A DNA stretch of 64,000 nucleotides, taken from the NCBI GenBank assembly GCA_018350325.1, contig JAEVLN010000005.1, positions 1,312,142-1,376,141 of the forward strand, given 5' to 3'. Of the stretch, positions 12,118-22,054 are shown piece by piece (position 1 is the first letter of the stretch; each line of letters opens with the position of its first letter). Below the pieces are notes generated by a model that saw nothing but the letters and a program-made list of their open reading frames with translations, was not told the origin of the DNA and searched no databases. A program made the position numbers and the translations under genes. The DNA comes from Globodera rostochiensis (Eukaryota; Nematoda; Chromadorea; Rhabditida; Heteroderidae).

Positions 12118-12176
12118 TGACTTTGTGGTGTAGTGGTGAGTGGTGGTTGCCGAGACGATTTTGTGTTTGGGTTCGA
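12118..12176 (+). repeat. tRNA-derived SINE head, 5' part (split by insertion)
   Basis: TAGTGGTGAGTGGTGG resembles a pol III A box and GGGTTCGAA is a B box. The sequence breaks inside the B box at the insertion point of the next element and resumes at 12935 with GTTCGAACCCC. The SINE body downstream (12943-13030) reads GTAAATGACTTTTTATGAC then TTCGGTGAGCATCTATGG. A second copy with this body lies at 38962-39040. Confidence 0.6.
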
Positions 12177-12421
12177 ATGGACGGTACCGGGACTTTTGGG
12201 AAAAACCGGGACCGGGACTTACCGGGACCAGAAAAAACCGGGACCATGATTTTCAACCGGGACCGGTACCGGGACTAACCGGGACTTTTCAAGGGAAATT
12301 TTTTTTGTGTTCAATGGTAAAACAAAAAAATTTTTTGTTATTCAAAAATATCTTCCTCATTGTCTTTAACGTCAATTTTATCGTATCATTTTTTTGAGAT
12401 TTTACTTTAAGGAGGGTGGGG

Positions 12422-12460
12422 GTCGGCGGTGCCGATAGGCGCCGCCGAGAAAAATTTTTG
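12422..12460. repeat. GC-rich hairpin element (GGCGGTGCCGATAGGCGCCGCC family), copy 1
   Basis: A GC-rich inverted repeat followed by GAGAAAA and then TTTTGACTCAATTTTGTTAA. The same arrangement recurs in the window near 12566, 13196-13230 (inverse), 36735-36780, 37260-37330 (inverse) and 63860-63930. The conserved AT-rich tail shows these are copies of one dispersed element, not chance GC clusters. Confidence 0.7.
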
Positions 12461-12774
12461 AAATTTTGACTCAATTTTGTTAAGAAAGTTAATCAAAATT
12501 TTAGCAAAATTAAACATTTTGCTTCGGAATTTCGGGGAAAAATTGGTAACGTAAGAGAGGGAGGATGTCCGGCGGCGCCGACAGGCGCCATCCGGAGAAA
12601 TTTTTTGAACATTTTTTGAAGCAAAAATTCAGGAAGATGTGATGAATTTATTTCAAAATTCTTGTTTTAGCTCGCATTTTTTAAAAAATATTTAAAAATT
12701 ATTAAAATATTTTATCATTAGGGGAAGAAAATTATGTGAGTAGAGGAAAAAACGATAAATAAATGTTTGTTTTA

Positions 12775-12840
12775 AAGCGGAATCGAACCCGACACAAACA
12801 TTTACCTTGCCGGAAGACAAACCACTAAGACACCGAGTTC
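12775..12840 (-). repeat. tRNA-derived SINE head (minus strand)
   Basis: The minus strand reads TTAGTGGTTTGTCTTCCGG (A-box-like), then GGGTTCGATTCCGC, a perfect B box. The spacing fits a tRNA-like promoter, but there is no full cloverleaf with paired acceptor stem. It sits inside the hAT-like composite. Confidence 0.5.
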
Positions 12841-13195
12841 TTTTGTAAATCCCTTATAAAAAAGATTGAAAATGTCGCTCGATGATGCCAAAACCGGGAA
12901 ATCCCGGTCCCGGTACCGGTCCCGTCCAACCCTAGTTCGAACCCCTTACTGTGTAAATGACTTTTTATGACTTTCGGTGAGCATCTATGGTGGAGTACAA
13001 TTTTCGAAATGGAGGTCAGATTTGGGTTATACGCCTCGAATACCTCTAGAAACACCTTTTTCTCGAACTTTAATGGCGGGAGGGGGGGGGGGGGGGACCA
13101 GCTATACTATTACCGTTTTTTGATTACACCAAGGGGGCCTTTTTTCAAAATAGTAATTCTCGGGACCAAATATGTTAAAATCTTCGGAATGTTTT

Positions 13196-13230
13196 CCCGG
13201 CGGCGCCTATCGGCACCGCCGACCCCCCCC
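13196..13230 (-). repeat. GC-rich hairpin element, inverse copy
   Basis: CCGGCGGCGCCTATCGGCACC followed by a long run of C. It is the inverse of the family described at 12422. It lies 45 bp before the target duplication of the LTR retrotransposon. Confidence 0.65.
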
Positions 13231-13276
13231 CCCCCCCGCCCCCCACAAAAGTGAAAATCTTTATGAAAAAAATTAG

Positions 13277-13581
13277 CGTACAAACAAAAATAACGAAGCC
13301 GCTAATATCGTTCAAGCGCGACCCAATCTCTTCCCAATTAGCTTATTAATTTATTTAACGCCTTATTTAGATCGAAGGCACAAAAGGGACGGAGAGAAAT
13401 CTTTCGGAGACCAAAATTAAGATAAGGAGAGAATATCGATAGGATAAAATTAGAATAATGATAGAATAATAACACAACTTTTTTGAGAAGGAAATGAGGT
13501 CTGGGGATGAAAAGTCCGCTAACATAACGCCAACAAATTATTTAAAGGAACAAAATATTTAAAGGGTCAAAAGATATCACA
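13277..13581 (-). repeat. 3' LTR of the Ty3/gypsy element
   Basis: 305 bp, no differences seen from the right-hand LTR at 21347-21651. The polypurine tract adjoins its inner edge (13582 onward on the plus strand: CCCCCCCTCTGAAAAG). Confidence 0.92.
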
Positions 13582-13672
13582 TTCCCCCCCTCTGAAAAGC
13601 GGCGCCCCCGCCGTGACAAAGGACCAGGAAGTTTCGGCACCTCAAGGTTGGGATCGTCTGGGCCTCCAAGCT

Positions 13673-16600
13673 TCAACGGCGATCGCCGGACTCGTTTCGG
13701 CGATGAGGACGGAAGGGCCTTCCCCGAGCTGAGGGGTATGGCTGGAAACGTGGCGTCGCCGAGCCTTGGGACAGCTGCGCAGGGCGGTGACCTGTACCAG
13801 CCCTCGCCAAACCTCCCGATGGGGCAAATCCCCCTCTCCCTTCGCCACGAATCCCCGCAAAGTGCCGCGATTGGAAAGGGTCTCCTGGACCTCCTCCCCT
13901 CGCACCGTCGACCCTCACCACTCTCGATTTGATCGCCCTTATGCCGAGCTCGCGGTCCCCCGGGAAATCCGCCACCATGGAAGTTATCCATGCCTTCAAA
14001 GTGCTGAGCCCTTTCTCAGTCATCCAACCGCTGTGCGTGACGTGTTCGGAGTTAAAGCTCTTTCCGTACCGCCAAATCTCGAGTACGCTCCTCCCTTCCT
14101 CCGTGGTCGCCACCAGCTCAATTCCCTTCGATTTTCGGAAAAGTGCCCTCATCCTCGCGCCAAATTCTTCCGATTCGCTCTTCTTATCATTTATGAATGG
14201 TGGGAGGAGCCAAAAGGTCTTAACATGCGGGAATCTCGCGCAAAGCTGGCGGAGTCTCTTCACTTTTTCCATCATTCCGTCAACCGTCTCGCCGGACAAA
14301 AGCGAGTCCTTCCCGACCATCACGATGAGCCATCGCACGGTTGAGGCCAACACAACTTCATCGAAATTTCTGATCACTTCCGCGATCGGTCCTTCCTGCA
14401 CTCCAACAAACGCCGATTTGGCCCATAACTTCTTCAACTGGAGGGCGTTTGAGTCCCCCAAAAGCACTCGCGCCTCCGTCACAAAATTCGGCCTTTTGAA
14501 CACAATCATCGATCGGACCCTCTCGAGACTGAAGGGCACACTTTCGAAGACCTTCCTCATTCCTTCTCTTTCTGCTTCAGGCAGCGTGATCAGCGCCTCC
14601 GGAATTTCCATCGCAAATGGCCCAAATCCCGACTTCTTCACTTCCTCCCGTGCCACATGGCAATGATCAAGCCATTCTCTCAACGTGTCCTCAACATCCT
14701 TTTCGGACGGAAAAGCTCCGCTTTTGACATCGTCTTCCCGAGCTCCACAGTAGGTAGCCATTTCCCATCCGGCGTCGGCGCTGAGGATGAGCGAAATGAG
14801 CTTTTTTCCCGCAGAAGCTGATACGACCGCGTCGGACTTCAACAGAAAGGTGGTCATCAGCGCTTTCAGCGGGTTGTCAATGGCCTTTATTCCAATCCCA
14901 GATCGGTCCAAAACAGCGTCCAGATCGGCCACAACCAGCGGAGTGCACTTTTTGTGGTTTTCGCCGGCACACGTCACTTCCCATAACGTTGAGTTCGGCG
15001 CGCTCCTCTTCTCTTCCGTCTCGTTTTCCCCATTCTCTCCGTCCTCAGATCCCAAGCTCAACACGTCCGCCGCTTTTCCTTTCCTTTCCGTTTCCTGTTC
15101 TCCGTCCGCGTCCATTTGCTCGTCCTCCCCCCTATCTGAAAAAAGGTCAATTGCCCTCAATTGTCCAACTTTCCCGCAATTAGTTCTTTCCGCCTCAATT
15201 TTGGATCCTTTTTGTTCGAAATTTTCCCCAACCATCCCACTGGATTCACGGTCAATCAGCGCCGCGGCACTTATCAAGCCGTTCAAAATATTTTTGTATG
15301 GGTTTTTTCCCTTTGGCATAGTACAAACATTCGGAATGCCCGGTGGTACTCTGACTAAGCGCTCTAACGGGACTGTAAGGGGTTCCGCATTTAGTTTGTC
15401 GGCCGGGACAACAATTCCTGCCGATTTGGTGATCTGTTTTACGACGAATGGGCCGAAATGGTTCCACAATATTTTGCGGTGCGGTGATCGGGCATGGGCC
15501 CCGGGAACAATGATCATGACCCTATCCCCGATTCCAAATTTTGCTGCGGTAACTTTCGGTTGAGCGTCATATCGCTCTTTCATCTTCCTTCTGGCGACCT
15601 CCGAATTTTTCCGCGCTTCTTCAATCAGTTGGTGAAGGGATTCCCGGAACAACTGGATGTAAGTGTCCTGGTCGACCGTGTAGAGGGGGTTTTTCAAAAG
15701 GGATATTTCTTTTTCGAGTGGGAAGTTTGCCGGTTTTCCGAACATTAAATAATGTGGGGAGAACCCCGTTGTTTCCGACGGCGTCGTGTTATACGCAAAC
15801 ACAATGTACGGGAGGCGATCATCCCATTCCCAAGCCGAGGTTGTCGAACGCCGAAGCATTCCTATAATTGTCTGGTTGACTCTCTCGGTCACTCCGTTGG
15901 CCTGTGGATCATATCCCGCGGTCGTCGACCTTTCAATTTTTAATGTGGACGCAATTTCCGTCAGCGTCTCATTAACGAACTCTTTCCCCTTATCACTGTG
16001 CAAGCGTTTCGGTGTACCCAATACCAAAATGAAGTTTTTCACAAAATTTTTCGCGACTGTTTCAGCACTTTTATTCGGAATGGCGTTGGCGACTAAATAT
16101 TTGGTGAAATGGTCGACCGCAACCAAAATGTAGTGATTCGACGAGTTTGCTGGCCCAATGGAGAGGATATCAATGCAGACTAACTCCAACGGTTCGCTCG
16201 TCTTAACTACATTCAACGGCGGCTCGTTCGCTCGTGGTTTCCTGGCATGCGCGCAAACCCTGCAACAAAATGCAGCGCGGATACAATCTCCGTACATGTT
16301 CGGCCAAAAATAGCCTTCCGCCAGTTGTTTGAAGATTTTTTTGCCACTTAAATGTCCGGCACAAGTTCCCGAATGTCTCTCCCGAATCATTTTCTCTCTA
16401 AACGGCCGTGGTACAAATAAGTGTGCCTTTCCGTCTTCCCCGTGCCGATAAAGCAGTCCCTCGATCAGCGCAAATTTGTGAAGTGAGGACATCAACTTCT
16501 GCTGTTCCTTAGGCTCTTTTGGCACTGTTTTGCTTTCCAGGAACTCATAAATGAATCCCAACTCGCCCTCTTTGGTTTTCAAAACCCATTCCTTTCTTTG

Positions 16601-19600
16601 CTCGCCCACAATTTCTCCTTCCGAATCGGGTTCATCACCTTCCCTAATCTCTCCGATATGCGCTATTTCATTGGCCGGTGGGATGCTGCTCTCGTCCGTC
16701 ACTTTCTTACTTGCCAACGCTCCTGATCGAGACAAAAGGTCGGCGATAATGTTCTTTTTCCCTGGTTGATATTCAACTTGGAGGATAAATCGTGAGTTCA
16801 TTGTTAACAGCCATTTGTCGACCCGGCTATTTCCGGTTTCATTTTTGCTTTTGAACATCGAAACGAGTGCCCGGTGGTCGGTAATTACTCGCGTTGGGAC
16901 CATCGTGATGAATTGGGCGTATTTCTTAGTACCGAATCGGATTGCAAGTGCCTCCAACTCAGTGGGGCAGTAACGCGATTCATGGCGATTACATTGCCTC
17001 GATGCAAAGTAAATTGGCCGGAGGTGTCCCACTTCATCGGGTTGGCATAAAATGGCCGCTATTCCGATTTTACTGGCGTCCGTTAGCATTACGAATTGGC
17101 GCTTGGGGTCTTCCACGGCTGCTTTAAAGTTGGGGAACCACAGGACTGCCTGCTCCGAAATCTTTTTCTTCAACAGTTCTATCGCGCCCAGTTCACTTTC
17201 TCCGATTTTGAACTTGGCGTCCTTCTTTAAGAGCTGGAAAAGCGGGGCCGCTAGCGTTCCAAACCCGAAAATGTACTTCCGGTAGTAGGTGAAGAATCCG
17301 AGTAGGGAGTGCAGCTCTTTCTTTGTTGATGGAGTCGGGAGGTCCATTACTGGTTTGACCTTATCCAAGTCCATTTTTATGCCCTCCCTTGTTAAAACAT
17401 GGCCCAGGAACGGAATTTCGCTTGCGGCGAAATGGCATTTCGAAATTTTTAATTTCAATCCCGCTTCCCTGATCCGTTCAAATGTTTTTTTCAGGTGGAT
17501 CCAATGTTCCTCCCATGACCCTGATGCTACCAGAATGTCGTCGATATAAATAAAGATAAAATCGTTGACCATCTCGCCAAACAATCTTGTCATAAATCTC
17601 TGGTACGTCGCAACCGCGTTGCATAACCCAAATGGGAGTACTTTAAATTCATGCAGCCCAAATTCAGTTGCAAAGGCTGTTTTCTCCACCGAGTTTGGTT
17701 CCATTCGTATTTGCCAGTAACCGGCCATAAAATCAATCACTGAGAAGATCTTTTTTCCGCCGAGCGCGAGTAACGTATTGTCGATATTAGGGAGTGGGAA
17801 TGCGTCCTTTGTCGTTACGGCATTCAATCCTCTATAATCGACGCAAAAACGCAGCGTTCCGTCGCGTTTGGGAACAATGACGATCGGAGAGGCCCACGGG
17901 GAAAACGACTGTCGGATCAGCCCCCTCCCAAGGTAATCTTTGATCATGCTTGCGACTTTTTCGCGATATGCGTAAGGAACCGGTCTGAACCTTGACTTTA
18001 CTGGTTTTGCGTCGCCAGTGTCGATCGTGTGTTCGACCCTGTCCGTTTGTGTCAGTTCGTTTTCGTGCAAAGCGAAAATGCCGTCAAATTCTCCCAGCAG
18101 CTTTTTCAGAATCGCCAACTCCTCTTCGGGAATTTCTCCGATCTGAGATTTGTTGAGTTCTTCTTGCGTTTCCTCAGCTCCCTGAACCTTGGCACCAAAC
18201 TCAGTCATTGACGCCGAAAGCATGTCGTCTGCTTCTCCGAATGAACAAAGCGGCTGCATTTCTCCGATCACCGTCTTTTCTTCGATCTCGACCGTTTTAG
18301 TTGATAAATTTGCAACAGACGCGATTAGCCTTCCGTTCTGGACTGTTCCCACCATGGGCTCTACTCTGCATGGGTTTTCGTCGACAAGTGCGGTCAGAAT
18401 AACATCCTTATCGTTCCATTCGCTCCCGACATGAAGTTCGGTTTGCTTGATTGATAATGGCTTTAGCGTGGTCTGGTAGATCAGACTGACATGATTCTTC
18501 CGGGTTTGAGAAATTTCCTCAAAATTTATCATCACTTTGTTGGGGATGTCATAAAGGCAAAATCCGAAGGAATTCAGTGCATTGGTGCCGACCAGGATAT
18601 CGAATCCAAACGGGGCGCTCGTTATGTGAAAACGCACGTTTGTTGTGTTGCAGCCTTTCCTGCTGACGGGGAGTAAGACCGCTCCGAAGCATTCCAATTC
18701 TTTTCCGTTGACATCGGAAACGCGGGTTGAGACTCGTTTAACTCCTGCGTTTTGGAGTGACAACTTACCGCTTATCACCAAATCATAGAAAAATTTCCCA
18801 AAAATTAACGAGATCTGGGCTCCTCCGTCAAGCATCGCGGTTGTTTTGTTCCCCAAAACTTCGATTTCGGTCGTAATCATTTTGCCAACTAGGCCTGGTT
18901 TTTCTCCCGGGGACTCCGACTCAGCCTTGTCTGTGCTTAATTCGCTTTTCAAAAAATCGATAACCTTAGGCTCGAGCTTGACCCCGGCAACAGTGGCGTC
19001 GGGGCGAACTTCTTCATCCATTCTTATGCAATTTTGCTTCAGAAAATTTTGCGATCTGCCTGCTGGGTTCGTCCCCATTCTCGTGTTCAGAAAAGCCCGG
19101 TTTGCCCCTGTCGACGTAGGTGGTTGATTTCGTGAGGCGCTCCCAAAATCGGGTCCATTCCTGTTGGCCCGGGGTTTGTTGCAATTCAGCGAGACATGAC
19201 CCGGTTCATTACAGTTAAAGCACACAACTGGACGGGATGTTGACTGGAAGTTCGAGTTTGTTGCGAAATATCGTTCATTTTGGAAGGTTCGACTCTGATT
19301 CTGTCTGAGTCGTTCCGTGTACCCCCTTCTGGCTGCTTTCTGTGTCGTTTCCGCACGTGATGCAAGTGCGACAAACTCATCATAAGTCATTCCTGAGCGC
19401 CGGTGCAACTCGAGACTTAACGCGAGTTCCGCATTGTTCAAACTCCGTATCAAATGTTTGATGGAGTATTCATCCGCCAAATTTCGGGTCAGGCCCGGAT
19501 AGGCTCTCCGAACTAGGCTTGAGATCCGGTCCGCCAAATCATCCAAATTTTCATTGGGCTTACGTGTGATTCCATTCATCAGGTCATCAAAAGCGCCCAT

Positions 19601-21007
19601 TTCTCTGCAGTCAGTATCTTCGAGCTGTCGCAACATACTCCGTTTTATGTTGTCGTAAAGGAAGGGCTCGTTTACCAATGCGGCATTGTAAGCGCGTTCT
19701 GCACGACCGCTGAGTTTGGATTCCAGTGACGTAACTCTCTTCTTGTTGGGCCACTCACTCGTGTATTCCGTGTATTTTTTGAAAAATGTTCTGATGGAAT
19801 CGCTGCCTTCATTCCCTTTAATGTCAGGAAGCCTGTCCAAAATCATAGCACACTCGATTCCACTTAATCCGGTCGGTTGTGCCGGCCTTGGGTGCTGCAC
19901 TTGCTGTTGCATTACTGCCGGTTGGTTTCCGAACTGTTGGAGCGTTTGTTGCCGCGGAATTTGAGTTCCAGCGAAATTTGGGTGTTGGCTCTCTTGCGGA
20001 AGGATGGTGCCCTGCCCTGGGTTGCTAAAAAACTGTCCCGGATTTTGAGCTGGGATTTGATATCCGTATGATGGTATTGGAAAAATCGGATGCATGCCAA
20101 ATTGTGCTTGCTGCTGTACCGGCGGTTGCCAACCGAATTGCTGTTGTCGCTGTACTGAAGCGTGAAAACCGAACTGCAGTTGCTGCTGTCCAGGAGCGAG
20201 TTGCGGCTGCTGCTGTACCGGAGCTTGAAAACCGAATTGTGGTTGCTGCTGCATCGGAGCTTGAAAACCGAATTGCTGTTGCGATTGGGTCGATGCATGC
20301 GAGTGATTCGCTCTTGCTTGTTGGTGGTGAGTTACTCCTTCTCTCCCGGCTTCGTTTGAACTCCCCCCCTGCCCGAAATTACTCTGGTGAGCCTGATTAG
20401 TGTTAAGATTTTGTTGGGTTTGAGTGTGATGCACCGGGTTAATGTTTGCGTTTTGATTCGCAAAATTCCCCTCTTGGAGATTGCTAGGCATTCGCAAAAA
20501 ACGCCCCCTTGCATCCCTCGGACGCGAGGCCCGCGGTGCTCCTTGGTTCCGCGCGTGCAAATTATACTGATTTCTTGACGCGCGAATAGGACTAATCGGT
20601 GTAGAAGTAATGAAATTTTCCTCATTTTGCAACCGGGCATTCTCGGCCCTTTCATTTTGCCGAATGTCGGCCCTATCGCCCCTGTTTCCTGCCCTAAGTT
20701 CCTCGCCGTTAAGCGTTCTATTTCCGAAACCTTGGTCCAACAGACGGTGCTCGTCCTCCAAATTCAACTCGTTTGCCGCGTTCGGTTCCTCAATGTTGAT
20801 CAGTCGTTCACGGAGCTGCTCCTCGTCCATAATTGAGCCTGAAGTATTTCCGTTCTGATCATTTGCTTGGTTATTTCCTGCAACAATATGAGGAAATGTC
20901 GGGTCTAATGCTATCTGGGGGTCCGGGTTGTTCTGTTGTTGATTAACATTCGCTCTTTCCAAAGCTATTCTTCTGTTCGTCGGTCGTCGCGGACTGCGAA
21001 TTATCAT
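13673..21007 (-). CDS. Gag-Pol polyprotein with C-terminal SGNH-hydrolase-like domain
   Basis: A 2444-residue open frame. In order: an N-terminal gag with a Gln/Pro-rich FGFQAPVQQQPQ repeat region (about residues 235-370); a CCHC zinc knuckle CFNCNEPGHVSLNC (about 598); an aspartic protease with MLDGGAQISLIF (about 724; DGG instead of the common DSG/DTG); reverse transcriptase with YIDDILVAS (about 1153); RNase H starting LTDASKIGIAA (about 1306); an integrase zinc domain (about 1543-1592) and catalytic core with SDKGKEF (about 1670). The protein continues about 500 residues past integrase. There, ARVLLGDSNALQL (about 2180) and LIVMVGKDSLLSG, with HVTHSGWMTEKG (about 2320), resemble SGNH/GDSL hydrolase blocks I, III and V, although block V lacks the usual Asp three residues before His. 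Protease and RT order is typical Ty3/gypsy. Confidence 0.93.
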   Translation of the reverse strand: MIIRSPRRPTNRRIALERANVNQQQNNPDPQIALDPTFPHIVAGNNQANDQNGNTSGSIMDEEQLRERLINIEEPNAANELNLEDEHRLLDQGFGNRTLNGEELRAGNRGDRADIRQNERAENARLQNEENFITSTPISPIRASRNQYNLHARNQGAPRASRPRDARGRFLRMPSNLQEGNFANQNANINPVHHTQTQQNLNTNQAHQSNFGQGGSSNEAGREGVTHHQQARANHSHASTQSQQQFGFQAPMQQQPQFGFQAPVQQQPQLAPGQQQLQFGFHASVQRQQQFGWQPPVQQQAQFGMHPIFPIPSYGYQIPAQNPGQFFSNPGQGTILPQESQHPNFAGTQIPRQQTLQQFGNQPAVMQQQVQHPRPAQPTGLSGIECAMILDRLPDIKGNEGSDSIRTFFKKYTEYTSEWPNKKRVTSLESKLSGRAERAYNAALVNEPFLYDNIKRSMLRQLEDTDCREMGAFDDLMNGITRKPNENLDDLADRISSLVRRAYPGLTRNLADEYSIKHLIRSLNNAELALSLELHRRSGMTYDEFVALASRAETTQKAARRGYTERLRQNQSRTFQNERYFATNSNFQSTSRPVVCFNCNEPGHVSLNCNKPRANRNGPDFGSASRNQPPTSTGANRAFLNTRMGTNPAGRSQNFLKQNCIRMDEEVRPDATVAGVKLEPKVIDFLKSELSTDKAESESPGEKPGLVGKMITTEIEVLGNKTTAMLDGGAQISLIFGKFFYDLVISGKLSLQNAGVKRVSTRVSDVNGKELECFGAVLLPVSRKGCNTTNVRFHITSAPFGFDILVGTNALNSFGFCLYDIPNKVMINFEEISQTRKNHVSLIYQTTLKPLSIKQTELHVGSEWNDKDVILTALVDENPCRVEPMVGTVQNGRLIASVANLSTKTVEIEEKTVIGEMQPLCSFGEADDMLSASMTEFGAKVQGAEETQEELNKSQIGEIPEEELAILKKLLGEFDGIFALHENELTQTDRVEHTIDTGDAKPVKSRFRPVPYAYREKVASMIKDYLGRGLIRQSFSPWASPIVIVPKRDGTLRFCVDYRGLNAVTTKDAFPLPNIDNTLLALGGKKIFSVIDFMAGYWQIRMEPNSVEKTAFATEFGLHEFKVLPFGLCNAVATYQRFMTRLFGEMVNDFIFIYIDDILVASGSWEEHWIHLKKTFERIREAGLKLKISKCHFAASEIPFLGHVLTREGIKMDLDKVKPVMDLPTPSTKKELHSLLGFFTYYRKYIFGFGTLAAPLFQLLKKDAKFKIGESELGAIELLKKKISEQAVLWFPNFKAAVEDPKRQFVMLTDASKIGIAAILCQPDEVGHLRPIYFASRQCNRHESRYCPTELEALAIRFGTKKYAQFITMVPTRVITDHRALVSMFKSKNETGNSRVDKWLLTMNSRFILQVEYQPGKKNIIADLLSRSGALASKKVTDESSIPPANEIAHIGEIREGDEPDSEGEIVGEQRKEWVLKTKEGELGFIYEFLESKTVPKEPKEQQKLMSSLHKFALIEGLLYRHGEDGKAHLFVPRPFREKMIRERHSGTCAGHLSGKKIFKQLAEGYFWPNMYGDCIRAAFCCRVCAHARKPRANEPPLNVVKTSEPLELVCIDILSIGPANSSNHYILVAVDHFTKYLVANAIPNKSAETVAKNFVKNFILVLGTPKRLHSDKGKEFVNETLTEIASTLKIERSTTAGYDPQANGVTERVNQTIIGMLRRSTTSAWEWDDRLPYIVFAYNTTPSETTGFSPHYLMFGKPANFPLEKEISLLKNPLYTVDQDTYIQLFRESLHQLIEEARKNSEVARRKMKERYDAQPKVTAAKFGIGDRVMIIVPGAHARSPHRKILWNHFGPFVVKQITKSAGIVVPADKLNAEPLTVPLERLVRVPPGIPNVCTMPKGKNPYKNILNGLISAAALIDRESSGMVGENFEQKGSKIEAERTNCGKVGQLRAIDLFSDRGEDEQMDADGEQETERKGKAADVLSLGSEDGENGENETEEKRSAPNSTLWEVTCAGENHKKCTPLVVADLDAVLDRSGIGIKAIDNPLKALMTTFLLKSDAVVSASAGKKLISLILSADAGWEMATYCGAREDDVKSGAFPSEKDVEDTLREWLDHCHVAREEVKKSGFGPFAMEIPEALITLPEAEREGMRKVFESVPFSLERVRSMIVFKRPNFVTEARVLLGDSNALQLKKLWAKSAFVGVQEGPIAEVIRNFDEVVLASTVRWLIVMVGKDSLLSGETVDGMMEKVKRLRQLCARFPHVKTFWLLPPFINDKKSESEEFGARMRALFRKSKGIELVATTEEGRSVLEIWRYGKSFNSEHVTHSGWMTEKGLSTLKAWITSMVADFPGDRELGIRAIKSRVVRVDGARGGGPGDPFQSRHFAGIRGEGRGGFAPSGGLARAGTGHRPAQLSQGSATPRFQPYPSARGRPFRPHRRNESGDRR

Positions 21008-21346
21008 TTGTTGAGCTTTTTTGCTTACTTTGTTGAATCACACTACCACACTCTTTGTGGTGCAATCTCCGCCTGGGAGTATCGCTCGTGTTTATGTGGT
21101 GAAAAGTCGATGAAGGGAGATGCGACAATCGCCCGACCTGTGGATCGATATCGAAAATAACTTCCCGTAGCCCGACCTGTGGGTCTATTTGCTGGAAACT
21201 ATGGCTTGTGTCCGACCTGTGGATCACAACCAATTTCAAACTCCACTCAACTCCCCGTCAAATTTCATTGCTTATACTCCCCGACACTTCCGCTGCTTAT
21301 TGTCAAAACCGCCGTTGAAGCTTACCCAGAATTGCCGGGAGCGCCA

Positions 21347-21651
21347 CGTACAAACAAAAATAACGAAGCCGCTAATATCGTTCAAGCGCGACCCAATCTC
21401 TTCCCAATTAGCTTATTAATTTATTTAACGCCTTATTTAGATCGAAGGCACAAAAGGGACGGAGAGAAATCTTTCGGAGACCAAAATTAAGATAAGGAGA
21501 GAATATCGATAGGATAAAATTAGAATAATGATAGAATAATAACACAACTTTTTTGAGAAGGAAATGAGGTCTGGGGATGAAAAGTCCGCTAACATAACGC
21601 CAACAAATTATTTAAAGGAACAAAATATTTAAAGGGTCAAAAGATATCACA
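21347..21651 (-). repeat. 5' LTR of the Ty3/gypsy element
   Basis: 305 bp, no differences seen from the left LTR. Its inner edge adjoins the putative primer-binding site (minus strand TGGCGCTCCCGGCAATTC, 21346 downward). The stretch 21008-21346 is the 5' untranslated leader. Confidence 0.92.
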
Positions 21652-21919
21652 TTAGGAAATTAAATCGCCAATGCGTTACTGCATTCACAATTTAAAAAAT
21701 CCAAAAGTTAAGGCCAATTTTTTGCTTAAAAAAAATTAAGAAATTTGGTAAATCTCGTACGAATTACAAATATTAATTGTCCAATTTTTTTTTGATTTCT
21801 ATTGGTTTTTTATGTGCAAAATTAGCAAGAACTATTATCAGAATGGTTATTTTGAATAAAACAATCAATCTTTATTAGATGCATATCTAAACATTGTTTT
21901 AAAAAAATTTAATAATTAG

Positions 21920-22050
21920 TCCAGGTCCAGGTCTGGGGACTCCAGATCCGCATAAAGCAATCTGGACCTGAAGTCCAGAAAACCCTGGACTTGTCTAGGT
22001 AAAATCATGACCAGGTCATTCAGAAACCAGATCCAGGTCCAGGATTTTTT
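21920..22050. repeat. TCCAGG-word repeat block
   Basis: About 130 bp of degenerate GTCCAGGTCCAGG and CTGGACCTGAAGTCC words. It is related to the block at 11849-12065 and stands immediately left of the second 444-bp module. 21656-21919 is AT-rich with nothing recognisable. Confidence 0.6.
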
Positions 22051-22054
22051 AAAT

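Larger units (their letters stand above)
12177..12934. mobile_element. hAT-like element with ACCGGGAC words, inserted in a SINE B box
   Basis: The left edge GGACGGTACCGGGAC and right edge GTCCCGTCCAACCCTA are inverse to each other. The flanks are GTTCGAAT (12171-12178) and GTTCGAAC (12935-12942), an 8-bp duplication with one difference. Near the ends lie degenerate ACCGGGAC words; inside are two GGCGCCGCCG hairpin elements (near 12422 and 12566) and a minus-strand tRNA-like SINE head (12775-12840). It is a nested composite with no coding capacity. Confidence 0.6.
13273..21655 (-). mobile_element. Complete Ty3/gypsy-like LTR retrotransposon
   Basis: Two LTRs of 305 bp (13277-13581 and 21347-21651) read as identical. 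The flanking tetranucleotide TTAG occurs at 13273-13276 and 21652-21655, consistent with a target duplication. On the minus strand the LTR begins TGTGATATC and ends GTTTGTACG. TGGCGCTCCCGG follows the 5' LTR directly, fitting a tRNA primer-binding site, and a purine tract (AGAGGGGGGG) lies just before the 3' LTR. One uninterrupted gag-pol frame lies between. Identical LTRs and an open frame indicate recent insertion and possible activity. Confidence 0.92.

Noticed and set aside
12775..12840. Functional tRNA gene
   Set aside because: A and B boxes are present but no complete cloverleaf with paired acceptor stem; better explained as a SINE head.
14787..15563. 258-codon plus-strand frame inside the retrotransposon
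   Set aside because: Shadow of the long gag-pol frame on the opposite strand.
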